Below, piece after piece: positions 41,118 to 50,821 of a stretch of DNA of 64,000 nucleotides. Under the pieces are notes generated by a model. The model did no database searches. It was not told the origin of the DNA and saw only the letters and a program-made list of their open reading frames with translations. Within the stretch, counting starts at the first letter, position 1, and each line of letters begins with the position of its first letter. Source of the stretch: Trichomonas vaginalis G3 (lineage: Eukaryota; Parabasalia; Trichomonadida; Trichomonadidae); assembly GCF_026262505.1 (NCBI RefSeq), contig NC_067206.1, positions 21,901,896 through 21,965,895 on the forward strand, in the 5' to 3' direction. The position numbers and the translations under genes are program-made.

Positions 41118-41223
41118 TTTTGTTGCTGAATTCAATAAAAATATATTTTAGGTGAAGAGGTGAGATTTCACCTGTTTTCTCACCTAATTTTTCACCCCAG
41201 TTATTTTATAAGCGTTTTACATG
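41118..41223 (+). repeat. 106-bp direct repeat, copy 2
   Basis: Second copy of 40938-41043. It reaches into the 3' end of the 41206-42147 gene, so that gene's tail lies in the repeat. Confidence 0.9.
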
Positions 41224-42147
41224 AATTGTACGATGTATATTTGAAATTCTAAACAATTTCGTAGCTTCTATTTCTTCTGTCAGTATGTCAAAAGTTTTAA
41301 CAATGCCGAAAGTTTCTTTATACTTCTTCTTGACATCAGATAATAGGAAATCGTCAGCTGTTGGATAGTTTTTGTTCAGAAATGCTAACATGTCCATTTT
41401 ATCTTCTGCTGGTTTCTCTACTTCTTTCTTTAAGTCAGCATAGTCGTTTCTCATACGTTCTATCTCTTTGACAGAATAGTTATATTTCCTTATTGCTGCT
41501 TTACATTTTGAACATTGTGGGTTCATTTTTGCGTTATACATTGAAATTTGACCTGCTAGAACAACTAAGGCGTCAATGGTTTTCTTTAACTCAAAAGTTG
41601 TTGGTTTTATTTGTCCATTCCATATTTTACATCTTTTATCTTTATCTCTTATCTGCCATACACATTCAGCAACTAATGAAACAAAGTTGTCGTATGTCTT
41701 AAACTCCCCAGATTTATATATGTCAGAGATGTTCTTATATACCATGTCGCAATCTTTGTCCATAACTTTATGGTTGCAATGATATCCTAGAAACTCATAG
41801 TTTACTCTACGTATGAACTTCTTTATTTCTACTGAGTCAGTTGGTTTCACTTCTATTTCATCGAATTCATGAATAGTGAGCTTTTGTTGTTGGATTTCAG
41901 GCAATTTGGGTAAATGGTCAATAATGTCCTGCATGTCATAAAGATACTGTTCATTTGTTTCATCTTTCGCACTACAGTCTAAATTACTTGTTAAAAGTTC
42001 TTGCTTAATTCTTTGTATTTCTGTCTCAAAAGTATATGAAGAAGGAATGAAGCTTTTCATCTCTACTAACATAGATGTAGGATTCATGACTAAAGAGTTT
42101 GGTGCTGTAGTTGTTTGAATTGTTGTAGAACCTATTGTTGAAATCAT
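41206..42147 (-). CDS. Unrecognised Polinton B protein with a CxxC pair, 313 aa
   Basis: The start is best placed at ATG 42147 (MISTIGSTTIQTTTAPNSLV). The 24 residues upstream are a translated AT-rich promoter repeat that also precedes the two KilA-N genes. The body is helical (EIQRIKQELLTSN, ETNEQYLYDMQDIIDHLPKL), with Cys/His scattered near 125-145 and one NPQCSKCKAAIRKYNYS pair at about 222, then a coiled coil. No known family recognised. Placed between KilA-N genes and integrase on the same strand. Confidence 0.5.
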   Translation of the reverse strand: MISTIGSTTIQTTTAPNSLVMNPTSMLVEMKSFIPSSYTFETEIQRIKQELLTSNLDCSAKDETNEQYLYDMQDIIDHLPKLPEIQQQKLTIHEFDEIEVKPTDSVEIKKFIRRVNYEFLGYHCNHKVMDKDCDMVYKNISDIYKSGEFKTYDNFVSLVAECVWQIRDKDKRCKIWNGQIKPTTFELKKTIDALVVLAGQISMYNAKMNPQCSKCKAAIRKYNYSVKEIERMRNDYADLKKEVEKPAEDKMDMLAFLNKNYPTADDFLLSDVKKKYKETFGIVKTFDILTEEIEATKLFRISNIHRTIHVKRL

Positions 42148-42257
42148 ATCTTTACATACAAGATAAAAAATAAATAAAAATAAAACTAACTTTATTTTTT
42201 CTATCTTAAGGAAATTCATGAAAATTCACGAGACCCAAAGGGTCTGAGCCGCTAAGC

Positions 42258-42321
42258 GGTGAGGGTGAGAAAACAGGTGAAAAAACAGGTGAGAAAACAG
42301 GTGAAATCTCACCTCTTCACC
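42258..42321. repeat. GGTGA repeat cluster, inverted relative to 40971/41151
   Basis: GTGAGGGTGAGAAAACAGGT followed by two more AACAGGTGA boxes and TCACCTCTTCACC. With the copies at 40971-41018 and 41151-41198 it brackets the 41206-42147 gene. Confidence 0.75.
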
Positions 42322-42332
42322 TAAAATATATT

Positions 42333-42451
42333 TTTGTCTGATTTACATCCAACGAAAAAGTTTAGAAGAATTTTCTTATTCTTTCTGGTAAATGCTTTGT
42401 CTGATTTACATCTAATGAAAAAGTTTAGAAGAATTTTCTTATTCTTTCTGG
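42333..42451 (+). repeat. 56-bp direct duplication, 63-bp period
   Basis: TTTGTCTGATTTACATC through TTTCTGG occurs at 42333-42388 and 42396-42451 with about two differences; it overlaps the 3' end of the integrase region. Confidence 0.85.
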
Positions 42452-43509
42452 CATATTTTTGTCTTTCCAGTACTCCCGCTCTAATGGTCCCAGATGTGTT
42501 GGCTTCGACTCTCTCAAGTTCTTAGATGGTATAACATCTTCAACGCCTCCTTCATATCTTACTTTATAAGTGTCATCGTTTGTGTTATAGTCAAGTATTT
42601 CAATAACCACTCCTCGCTTTGCTTCGTCAATGGTTTCAGCAAGTTTGCCATTACTACTTTCGACTAATTTATGACGAGGGTAAAATGCTATGGAGTCGTC
42701 AGCAGCTTTTATAAGATATCCATTACCTTGCGTAGAGTCTACGATATAATAATTTCGACTTAACCTTAAACGTTTCTTTGTCAACGGTTTGTCGTCAAGA
42801 ACTACACGAACTTTTGTACCAGGAATGAGGGTAAATTGTGTTGAATTTCTGATATTGTGTGTTTGGCTTCGTTTCTTTTGTATATACTTTTCTTCTTGTT
42901 GTTGTGTCATTGAATTTGGTGTATGTCCTGTTGTAGAATTTGTTGAGGAATTATATACTTCGAGAAAATGTTTCATTGTTTCTTCGGTAAAGTCTCGCTC
43001 TTGATTTAAATCTCTGAGAGTCCTTCTGAAGCGGTTTATGATGCCGAGTATGTTATGGTTATGGTCTTCAGTAGTGTAGTGAGTTATGTTATGCTTAATG
43101 AGAAATTCTGTGATTTCGTTGCTGAGGTATGCACTGTCTTGGTCTGATGTTAAAGTACTTGGGTTATGTTCTGCTACAAACTTTTGTAAAACTCTTAACA
43201 CTTCACGAGTTCCTTTATTTCTCATTATATACGCAAAAGCTTTGCGAGTGTTAACATTTATGAAGATGAGGAATGGTTTATGTCCTCCTTTTCTGCTTTG
43301 AATGAGAGTGTCAAATTGGTATGCGTCGGAGTGTTGGAGTAAATTGGTAAAAAGTAGTCGTAAGGGTTTATTTTTGTTTGATGTACAACATTTTTGTCAA
43401 AGAACTTTTTAACTTCAGCTCTGTTAGTAAATCCCCAACTCTTTGCAGCTTCATTGAACTTCTTAAATGACCTCCATGGATGTTGTTCGAATACTTCTTT
43501 CAAGCTCAT
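42425..43509 (-). pseudogene. int: Retroviral-type integrase of Polinton B (fossil)
   Basis: N-terminal part MSLKEVFEQHPWRSFKKFNE is helical; the catalytic core is recognisable by LRVLQKFVAEHNPSTLTSDQ and HYTTEDHNHNILGIINRFRR; then EVYNSSTNSTTGHTPNSM, a basic SH3-like barrel (FTLIPGTKVRVVLDDKPLTK) and a chromo/Tudor-like end (YKVRYEGGVEDVIPSKNL). The order matches Polinton integrases, which act on the element ends and leave 6-bp duplications. About two breaks. Confidence 0.75.
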
Positions 43510-43549
43510 TTATGTAAAGTTAAAGATTTTATTCTAGGCTCAAGCGCGT

Positions 43550-46500
43550 TCATTGAACGCGGTACCATGCGAATACAGTCACAAATGGTGGCATATAATC
43601 TGCACCCGAGCCTGTTGGATTTGTTGTGAAAGTGTGTGAATGATTACCTGTGGTTCCACAGAAAATACCTGTGCTTGAATCTACTGGGTCACTTGAAATA
43701 TCATATCTATTCATTCCCTGTCTATCCGAACCCGCTGCAAGATTTGTATAACCTCTTTTTGTTATTGAATGTGAATGATTACCTGTTGTGTTTGTAGTTC
43801 CTGTATGAGTGTGCGGTGGAAGGTTTGCTTCTTTAATTTTCTTCGAACCTCCTGTTTGCTTTGAATATCTAGCACAGTATAAGAATTTATCTACAATCTG
43901 CTTCCATGTACCAAAACCCAGAACTGTTTCTGGATTTGTTGAGTTCATTGACGTATAAATAGAGCCTATAGGATATAATGTTTGAAGTATTTCTGTCTTT
44001 AATGTTTGAAGCTCTGTTTTGTCTGCTTTCTTATCTAACATTGTTGGTAGTTCATATGCTTCAAAGTTTCTGGCATGATCTTCGATATTCCTGCAACTGT
44101 TATCTAAATTGTTAAGAGTATCTTTTACGCTTGTACTTGGATTTTCTAATGGTGCACTTGAACCAAGGGTATAGTTCAATATTATGTCGTCTGCTCTAAC
44201 AGTAGTGAAGGATTTATGTGTATGGTTCTTGTCAGCTTTATTATCATATAAATCTTGAGCAGTGAATTTAACATTATTTTCATCGTCCATGACATAAACA
44301 TTTTTACAGCTAATTTCTTTCTTCGTTGTTATGTTTTCATTCGATGTTAAACCTTGTGGAAAGTTAGGAGGTTTATAATATAATGCATCCCCACCAGTTC
44401 CGCCAACCGTTCCTTCAATACTTTCTATAGCAACAGTTGAGAAGGAGTTATGCGTATGTTCTTTATCTGCTTTTTTATCTAACATTGCTGGTAGTTCATG
44501 TGTTTCAAAGTTTCTGACATGACCTTCAATGTTCATACATTTACTATTTAAGGAGTTTAGTGTATCTTTTACGCTTGTACTTGGATTTTCTAATGGTGCA
44601 CTTGAACCAAGGGTATAGTTCAATATTATGTCGTCTGCTCTAACAGTAGTGAAGGATTTATGTGTATGGTTCTTGTCGGCTTTACTGTCTAATGTAGCTT
44701 GAAGTTCATTTATATCGGAGATGTTGTGTTTATGAGATTTCAAAACTTTGTTCATTGCTTCGAGTTCAACTTTGTCAGCTTTACTTTTAATAGCATCTTC
44801 AAACGTTATTTTTGACTTAACTCTCAAAGTAAATCTTGGTTCAACTAATACACCTTTAACAGAGAAAGTAGAGGCATAAATTTCATCGTTATAACTAAAT
44901 GCTTCTGGTGCTTTACCCGTGTCATACTGTACAGTACAGCTTATGTCATAACCTTTAGCACGAATGTATTTATATCTTCTTTCATTGGGGTCTTCCGTCT
45001 TCACTTCATCACTTCGTGTTAAATATCCATGGTAGTCCGTTATAATCTGTTCGTCTGAAGTTATATAATGAACGTGGTTCTTGACTTTATCACTCAGAGC
45101 TAAAAGCTCATTTTTGTCTGCTTTTTCGGCTAATTTCTCATTAACATCATTCACTTCTAATTCAACTCTTCCGCCAGAACTCTTATTATCATTAATCTTT
45201 TTCATTAATTCGGTAATTACGTCATAAAGACTATATTCTGTTTTCGGTTTTGTAAATAATGAGTCAAAATTTCTTTTCATCATTACATCGCTGACATTAA
45301 TGATATCACCAATTCCTTTTTCATTTATTCTCTTCATTAATTCTGCAATAATGACGAATATATAATCTGTTAATTTATTCTCTTCATCGAGGGTTATAGA
45401 ATGTTTTGAAATTGAATCATTAACTCCTCTAAATAAATCAATAACTTCAGGATACACGTTTTTAATGTCTCGAATAACCCGACCAGTATCCTGTTGTTCA
45501 TGTTCTTCGTTCCCGTCGTTACGTGGTTTTATATCTCTAACCATCATCAACGCAGCCATAACCGGAGGGTTTGTTGCTACCTGTTCGAAAATCTGACCGT
45601 TATGTATGGTATATCTAAATAATTTCTTTGTGTTTGTTAAAACATTTGAAACAAGTCTTTTAAAACCATCTACAAAATTTCCTGTTTCACCTAATGTTCT
45701 TGCAGCATTTACAAGCTCACACATTCCCGCTTTTGACCCCAAAAACGTCCATATTGCATTTATTTCACTCTGTATAGTTGTCCATTCAGCGAAACTAACA
45801 CCCGCATTCGCTAAGCTGAAAATGAAATTCAGTGGATCGAACTTAATTCCACCTTCTTTTTCAATTTCAACGAACTCACTAACATGAGATTTTAAGTATT
45901 CTTTCGTTAAAATTGTTTTCCCCGATGTTATGTCATTAACGAAACTATCACCGTCAAAAGTTAACGAATTCAATTTCGTCGTTGATGCTTTATTTCATAC
46001 ACCGCTTTATCGATAGTTTTTGGCTCACCTTCTTTAGAAGCATATGAAACATTAATGAATGAATTATATGTATTCGTGAATGAATTAAAATCAATGATTT
46101 TCATTAATGACGCCTTTAATGATTCATTTACTGTCGAATCCCTTAAAGTAATTAATGAACTGTCATTTATGAAAGGTACACTGCAAACCGTCGAGTTTGG
46201 ATCAAATGCTGTAGTTGGTGCAGGAATATTAATGATATAAGTCATTAAATCATTAAGTGACGTAAATAATGTTGTCGTTTTTGATTTAATTTCTTTAGCA
46301 TCTGTTATATATGGTAATTTTATTTCTGTAGTTTCTGAATTAAAGATATTCGCTAAAATGTTTTGTAAACTGTTTTGAACAGCTGTGTAAACCGTTGAAT
46401 TCGGAACTCTTACGATTTCACCGTCCTTAATAAAAGGCATTGCACATGTGTAGTGCTTGGTCAAAATCTTTCGGGATTATAATTCAACATATATTCTAAC

Positions 46501-46742
46501 GCTTCATAAACAGACCTATATACGGTTGTATTATCTTTTTCAATAATTTCACCGTCCTTTATAAACGGCATAGTACATGGAGTTAAAATAGGGTCAAACT
46601 TTTCATAGTCCTTCCATGTTATGTATTTCTCAGTATTTCCATCAGTGATAACAATATATTTGTCAGTAAGTGTGAGAGAGTATTGACCAAAATATAAACG
46701 TTTAGCTCTGTCAGCTTCATACGCATATGCAGCTATACTCAT
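43550..46742 (-). pseudogene. Fibre with phage tail-collar-like end, Polinton B (fossil, about two breaks)
   Basis: The first residues MSIAAYAYEADRAKRLYFGQ resemble the head of the Polinton A fibre (YATYAYNSKTAEQTQRLKYG). Three diverged modules with CxxPFI-x-DG/S and TVYxxV follow, then helices, KADK coiled-coil segments, and a duplicated NHTHKSFTTVRADDIILNYT module. The end is collar-like: GSIYTSMNSTNPETVLGFGT, TGGSKKI, LPPHTHTG, GNHSHSI, GNHSHTF and MPPFVTVFAWYRVQ. The largest intact piece, 807 codons, carries all of the collar domain. A host-binding spike is the natural reading. Confidence 0.75.
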
Positions 46743-46759
46743 ATTTTAATGAGAATAAA

Positions 46760-47535
46760 ATGTTGTTCTATTTGCAAAGTACAGACCCAAACGAATACGG
46801 GACAGTAAAGCTACAAACAAACTTAGGTCTACAGAATGAGGCGCTTGCATTCAGAATGGTTGACTTCAATACTATCGCTTCATTCGTTATAACAGATGAA
46901 ACAGATTTCATGGAGATTGAAATAGATGGAAAGAAGCACGAAATAAGATTTCACAATAATGTAGAATATAAGATGGAAACATTAGCTGGAGTGTTAAATG
47001 CTCTCATAAATACTACAATAAACAAGGATAACGAAGAAAAACTTAATGAATGTTAAACTTATTGCAGGAGTTTTGAAGTTCAGTTATGCGAAGGAGTTTA
47101 AGATACCAAGAATGAGTCATAGAGTACAACTTCTTTTGGGTGCATACCATATGACATTTCCTTTGAAAAGTGTTGACAAAACGATTGAGATGAAATCTGT
47201 TCCATACGTATGTTATGGCAATTGTTTGTACATTGAGTCAAAAATAGCTAATGTCACAGGTATTTCAGGAGTTAATAGTAAAGGTTCAGTAGAATATAAA
47301 TCCTTCTGTTATGCAGTCAATTCAATGTTCATTCAAACGTTCCTGTCATAGCAACTCATTTAGGTAAATGGGTTCGCATTAGTCCTCATAATTTGAAAGA
47401 CATGCAATTCAGACTTGTTGACTTTCAAGGAGAGCCTGTAGAACTGAAGGCACCAGTGCGAATGACTGTTGAAGTTGACTTTTTAGAAAATATTAAATGC
47501 AACAGCTTACAAGAGAACTCAGAGCTAAAAATATA
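46760..47535 (+). pseudogene. Beta-rich virion-protein remnant, Polinton B (about two breaks)
   Basis: Starts at ATG 46760 (MLFYLQSTDPNEYGTVKLQT), only 17 bases from the divergent fibre start. Short strands dominate (EIEIDGKKHEIRFHNNVEYK, HRVQLLLGAYHMTFPLK), ending near MQFRLVDFQGEPVELKAPVR. The terminal segment recalls the end of the 13685-14394 product of Polinton A, so they may be one family. Minor capsid role inferred. Confidence 0.45.
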
Positions 47536-47604
47536 AAGTATGAATGTTATTAATTAGGTCATGAACTTTGGTTGTTGCTGTTTGATGAAACAAATGAATT
47601 AGTT

Positions 47605-47739
47605 ATGTCAGTCAAGAGAACAGAAAAATATTGTGTTAGTGAAAACTGTACCAAGTCAATAAGATTAGGTTTGCATTATGAAGATGAGTTCGATACTGTT
47701 GAAGAAGTTTTGGATAGATATTACAAATTGCTAACTTGA
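47605..47739 (+). CDS. Very small ORF of Polinton B, 44 aa
   Basis: MSVKRTEKYCVSENCTKSIR and an acidic helix EDEFDTVEEVLDRYYKL. Contains two Cys five residues apart. It could be a tail of a broken gene; no homologue recognised. Followed by two GC-rich mini-hairpins at 47758-47789. Confidence 0.3.
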   Translation: MSVKRTEKYCVSENCTKSIRLGLHYEDEFDTVEEVLDRYYKLLT

Positions 47740-47820
47740 AATTTTTTTTGACTGACGGTGCAAAGCGCCAAGATGGGCTCAAAGAGCCCTCCTGACTGCT
47801 TTAATTTACTAAAACATATT

Positions 47821-48414
47821 TCAAACAAAGTTTATATTCTGTTGAAAGTTTTGTATACTCGTTCGAATATTTATACTTAAACTCAACTCCTGTAGTTCCT
47901 GTGTTTCAATGATGCGGATGTTACCTATTTTCATGAATATTGGCGTTTGACCACAGCATTCGATTTCAGGGTCGAGATAGTCAATGACACATTGCTTTCC
48001 TGTTATTCGTGATATAACATTTTCAAGGTCCTCCTTTGTTAGAATTATTTGGTTCTTACTTATAAGATTTATCAAAAGCTTCTTATCGTCTTTGAGTAAA
48101 ATTGTTTGGTATAACTGAAGAAGGTAATGGTCTACGTTATCTGAAGGATTTGTTTGAACATTTATGTAAGGGTTGTCGTTGGCTTCTCTTGAAAGAATTT
48201 GGTCCAGTGGTGGATACTCTAACTTAACATCTGATGTAGCGTTAGCGTTTGAAGCTGTGTTTAAATTCACGGATTTCAGCTCTGGTTCTTTTTCTTTCAA
48301 ACACTCTGAACTATAGTTCTTTATGACAATATTGTTTGTCGTTCGTGAGTCAACATTTGATGTTGGTTCAATTGGAACATTAACAGCACCAGCTAAGATG
48401 GATTTGCTTCTCAT
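47821..48414 (-). CDS. Conserved Polinton protein with a CCG motif, 197 aa (B copy)
   Basis: Same layout as 14887-15543: polar N-terminal 90 residues, then LQLYQTILLKDDKKLLINLI and the motif EIECCGQTPIFMKIGNIRI. Keeping this gene in both elements, with the motif but little else conserved, suggests a shared virion function. The start is 25 bases from the divergent 48440 gene. Confidence 0.65.
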   Translation of the reverse strand: MRSKSILAGAVNVPIEPTSNVDSRTTNNIVIKNYSSECLKEKEPELKSVNLNTASNANATSDVKLEYPPLDQILSREANDNPYINVQTNPSDNVDHYLLQLYQTILLKDDKKLLINLISKNQIILTKEDLENVISRITGKQCVIDYLDPEIECCGQTPIFMKIGNIRIIETQELQELSLSINIRTSIQNFQQNINFV

Positions 48415-48439
48415 TTCATATAGAATAAAAACCTTTTAT

Positions 48440-48841
48440 ATGTATGAAATGAACAATATACTCGACAAGGGTTTGAATGTAAAGCTAACGAATGAAAATA
48501 TTCTTGAATTCACTGAGACAGGAGCTGTGTATAAAGATGTAGAACTACTGAACAAAAGAGCAAAGGGAAGAAGCAGGAATATGAACAAAGGGTGGAAGCC
48601 TATAAAAATTTATGTCAATGATGGCTCAGGAGGTTCAAACATAAAGTATGCAGAAAGTTATAGAGTTTATGCTCTCAAAGGTGAAAAGCCTTCATTTAAG
48701 AACAGCTATTCTAACGCATATCCTCAAAAGCTAACGGATGGGGAAGTGGATGATATGAATGACAGCAAAAATATTAACAGAAATGGCGACAGAGATGCAT
48801 GGAATTTGTTTACCATCAGTCAATTGAAGGTTAAACTTTAA
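48440..48841 (+). CDS. Unrecognised Polinton B protein, 133 aa
   Basis: ATG 48440 (MYEMNNILDKGLNVKLTNEN) was preferred to earlier in-frame codons because those overlap the divergent gene's start. Basic middle (RAKGRSRNMNKGWKPIKIYV), Gly/Asn/Asp-rich turns, final GDRDAWNLFTISQLKVKL. Its stop overlaps the stop of the packaging ATPase by 4 bases. Function unknown. Confidence 0.5.
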   Translation: MYEMNNILDKGLNVKLTNENILEFTETGAVYKDVELLNKRAKGRSRNMNKGWKPIKIYVNDGSGGSNIKYAESYRVYALKGEKPSFKNSYSNAYPQKLTDGEVDDMNDSKNINRNGDRDAWNLFTISQLKVKL

Positions 48842-49725
48842 AACAATGTTGGTCGTTCCCATGGAATATTTTTGACTTTAATGGTATTAGTCATGATATG
48901 AATCTCAAGGTATGAACGAGGAGAGATGAGAGACTTATATGCTTCCCAAATTTCTTCAAAAGGTAATGTTATACCTGACTGTTTCCAAATGAGTTCAATG
49001 TCATAGCGTGAGAAACCTTGAAAGATAACGAAGTCAGTTATGAGACGTTTTATGTTTAAAGCAAGAAAACGCCATGTTTGCATAAGTATTGCTACAGTTA
49101 AATGGTAATGTCTGACTTTAGTTATGATGTTAGCTAATGGTGAGTCAGGCTTTGACACTAAACCTTTTCCGGCGAAGTCGTCACAAACGAGCAGAGTGTT
49201 TGAAGGATACTTTTTGAAGGGGTATTTTGAAAGTTTTGATAGAATGTAGTTTGTCAGTCGTTTCATATCGTAAACTCCTGAGTATTGACGTAAGTGGTGT
49301 TTGTCAATAATTCTTTCCATCTCCTCAGAAGTCTTTTGCATTCCTGACTGTATGAACTCTACGATGGCATAATATTTCCTCTTACGTCGAATGTAACGTT
49401 GAAGAAATTCAATGAGTTCACTGTCTGGAACTTTAACGACAGATGCTTGAACTTTACTCATGAATGTTTTCGCTGTTGAATCCATAGAGTCTGAAGTTGC
49501 TGATATAATGATTTGGTCATAGTAAGAGTCGTTTCCTAAACGCTCTGTTATGAGTATATGACGAATGAGGTTAAATGTCTTACCTGAACCCATCTTTCCA
49601 CAATAGAAATACACACCATTTGAACAGAATTCATAATCTTTGCTGAAAGGAAGAATGAGAGAAGAGTTAAGTTTGTCTGTAGTTTCATTCATGTCTTCAT
49701 CTACGTCATGTATTAAATGCTTCAT
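48838..49725 (-). CDS. A32-like genome-packaging ATPase, Polinton B, 295 aa
   Basis: Looks whole. Walker A at about residue 40 (YCGKMGSGKTFNLIRHIL), Walker B at about 180 (NTLLVCDDFAGKG), then the sensor-like segment HLTVAILMQTWRFLALN and FVIFQGFSRYDIELIWKQSG. Length and order fit the FtsK/HerA-superfamily packaging ATPases of Polintons, poxviruses and relatives. Only 16 bases separate its start from the divergent 49742 gene. Confidence 0.8.
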   Translation of the reverse strand: MKHLIHDVDEDMNETTDKLNSSLILPFSKDYEFCSNGVYFYCGKMGSGKTFNLIRHILITERLGNDSYYDQIIISATSDSMDSTAKTFMSKVQASVVKVPDSELIEFLQRYIRRKRKYYAIVEFIQSGMQKTSEEMERIIDKHHLRQYSGVYDMKRLTNYILSKLSKYPFKKYPSNTLLVCDDFAGKGLVSKPDSPLANIITKVRHYHLTVAILMQTWRFLALNIKRLITDFVIFQGFSRYDIELIWKQSGITLPFEEIWEAYKSLISPRSYLEIHIMTNTIKVKNIPWERPTLF

Positions 49726-49741
49726 TTTATCTCCATTAAAA

Positions 49742-50623
49742 ATGCAAGTCAGAAATATTCAGAACATAGCACCGAGTCTAACTGACAAGAGTATAAAGAT
49801 ATACTATGAACACGTTATGATGAAACCAACCAAAATTCAAGAAAGTCAGTATACTTATGAATATCCAAGACACTGGGTAGAGTATGTAGGAGGTGAGAAA
49901 GCTATTGAAATAAGACAAGTTAGAAGTATTCCAGCAGGAAGGACAATATTATTGAAGAACTTTAATGTTTTGAGATATAATGATGAAACAAAGAAGCAAG
50001 ATAGTTTCCCTGTTGCTGTGTATGTGAATTTAGATACAGGAGATGACATGAAAGTTTTTAACACAAAGCTTCAAACGGTATTGAAAGAACAACTGACTGC
50101 GGAAGGGCATCCATTACCTTCAGAAGTTACCATAGCATATAATTTTGAAACAAACTCAATAGATTTTAAAGTCATCTCTGCAAAGAAGTCAGGTTTTACA
50201 TTTAATGAAGCAGATGTATATTCGAATGAAAACTTCAAAGCTATTGCATGGTTAGATAATGACGATTGCTTTAAGAAAATATTTAAATACAGTGACTCAA
50301 CGATGTCAATAGATGACCTTCGTGGAATGTTACCATCGACGTTTACAGTTGAAGGCTCAGCAGGATTGCTTACAAGATTGTTAATTGGTGGTATTTGGTC
50401 TCGTGAGAACATTGTTATAAAATCCAGTATAAGTGAATTTGCTGAAGAATCTATATTATGTCTTTCAAACTATATGTATTCGCCGCCAAAGCATTATAGT
50501 ATAACAAACTTTGTCAGTAAGTTTAACATAAGACTTGTCGAACCTTCTTCAATGAAAGATGTTGTGCTACCTAAAGATGGAAAGGATGGACTCATTATTG
50601 AGATGATTTTAATTGCATATTAA
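49742..50623 (+). CDS. Minor capsid (penton-like) protein, Polinton B, 293 aa
   Basis: Begins at ATG 49742 behind TTTTATCTCCATTAAA. Beta-rich: YTYEYPRHWVEYVGGEKAIE, FPVAVYVNLDTGDDMKVFN, then a mixed middle and the last strands FNIRLVEPSSMKDV and GLIIEMILIAY. A jelly-roll penton is the usual partner beside the packaging ATPase in Polintons, and size fits. Family call is inference from position and strand pattern. Confidence 0.55.
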   Translation: MQVRNIQNIAPSLTDKSIKIYYEHVMMKPTKIQESQYTYEYPRHWVEYVGGEKAIEIRQVRSIPAGRTILLKNFNVLRYNDETKKQDSFPVAVYVNLDTGDDMKVFNTKLQTVLKEQLTAEGHPLPSEVTIAYNFETNSIDFKVISAKKSGFTFNEADVYSNENFKAIAWLDNDDCFKKIFKYSDSTMSIDDLRGMLPSTFTVEGSAGLLTRLLIGGIWSRENIVIKSSISEFAEESILCLSNYMYSPPKHYSITNFVSKFNIRLVEPSSMKDVVLPKDGKDGLIIEMILIAY

Positions 50624-50821
50624 ATGAGTTTGTTCTTGAAGGTCATTCATGATGAAATAACTGTTGTAGAAGATGTTAGCAATTGTTCAGACATTTTGAA
50701 GCGTATAGATGAGATAAGAAAGAAGTTTATGAATGAGAATGTTTATGTTTCATTGACTTTCTCCAGTAACGAGAACTTTTATGAGATAATATTGAAGAGA
50801 GATGATTTTAATATGGTGTAA
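50624..50821 (+). CDS. Small Polinton B ORF, 65 aa
   Basis: ATG follows the stop of the previous gene directly (TAAATG), and its own stop is followed directly by the next ATG (TAAATG), so three genes are packed end to end. Product helical then a beta hairpin (YVSLTFSSNENFYEIILKRD). Unrecognised. Confidence 0.5.
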   Translation: MSLFLKVIHDEITVVEDVSNCSDILKRIDEIRKKFMNENVYVSLTFSSNENFYEIILKRDDFNMV

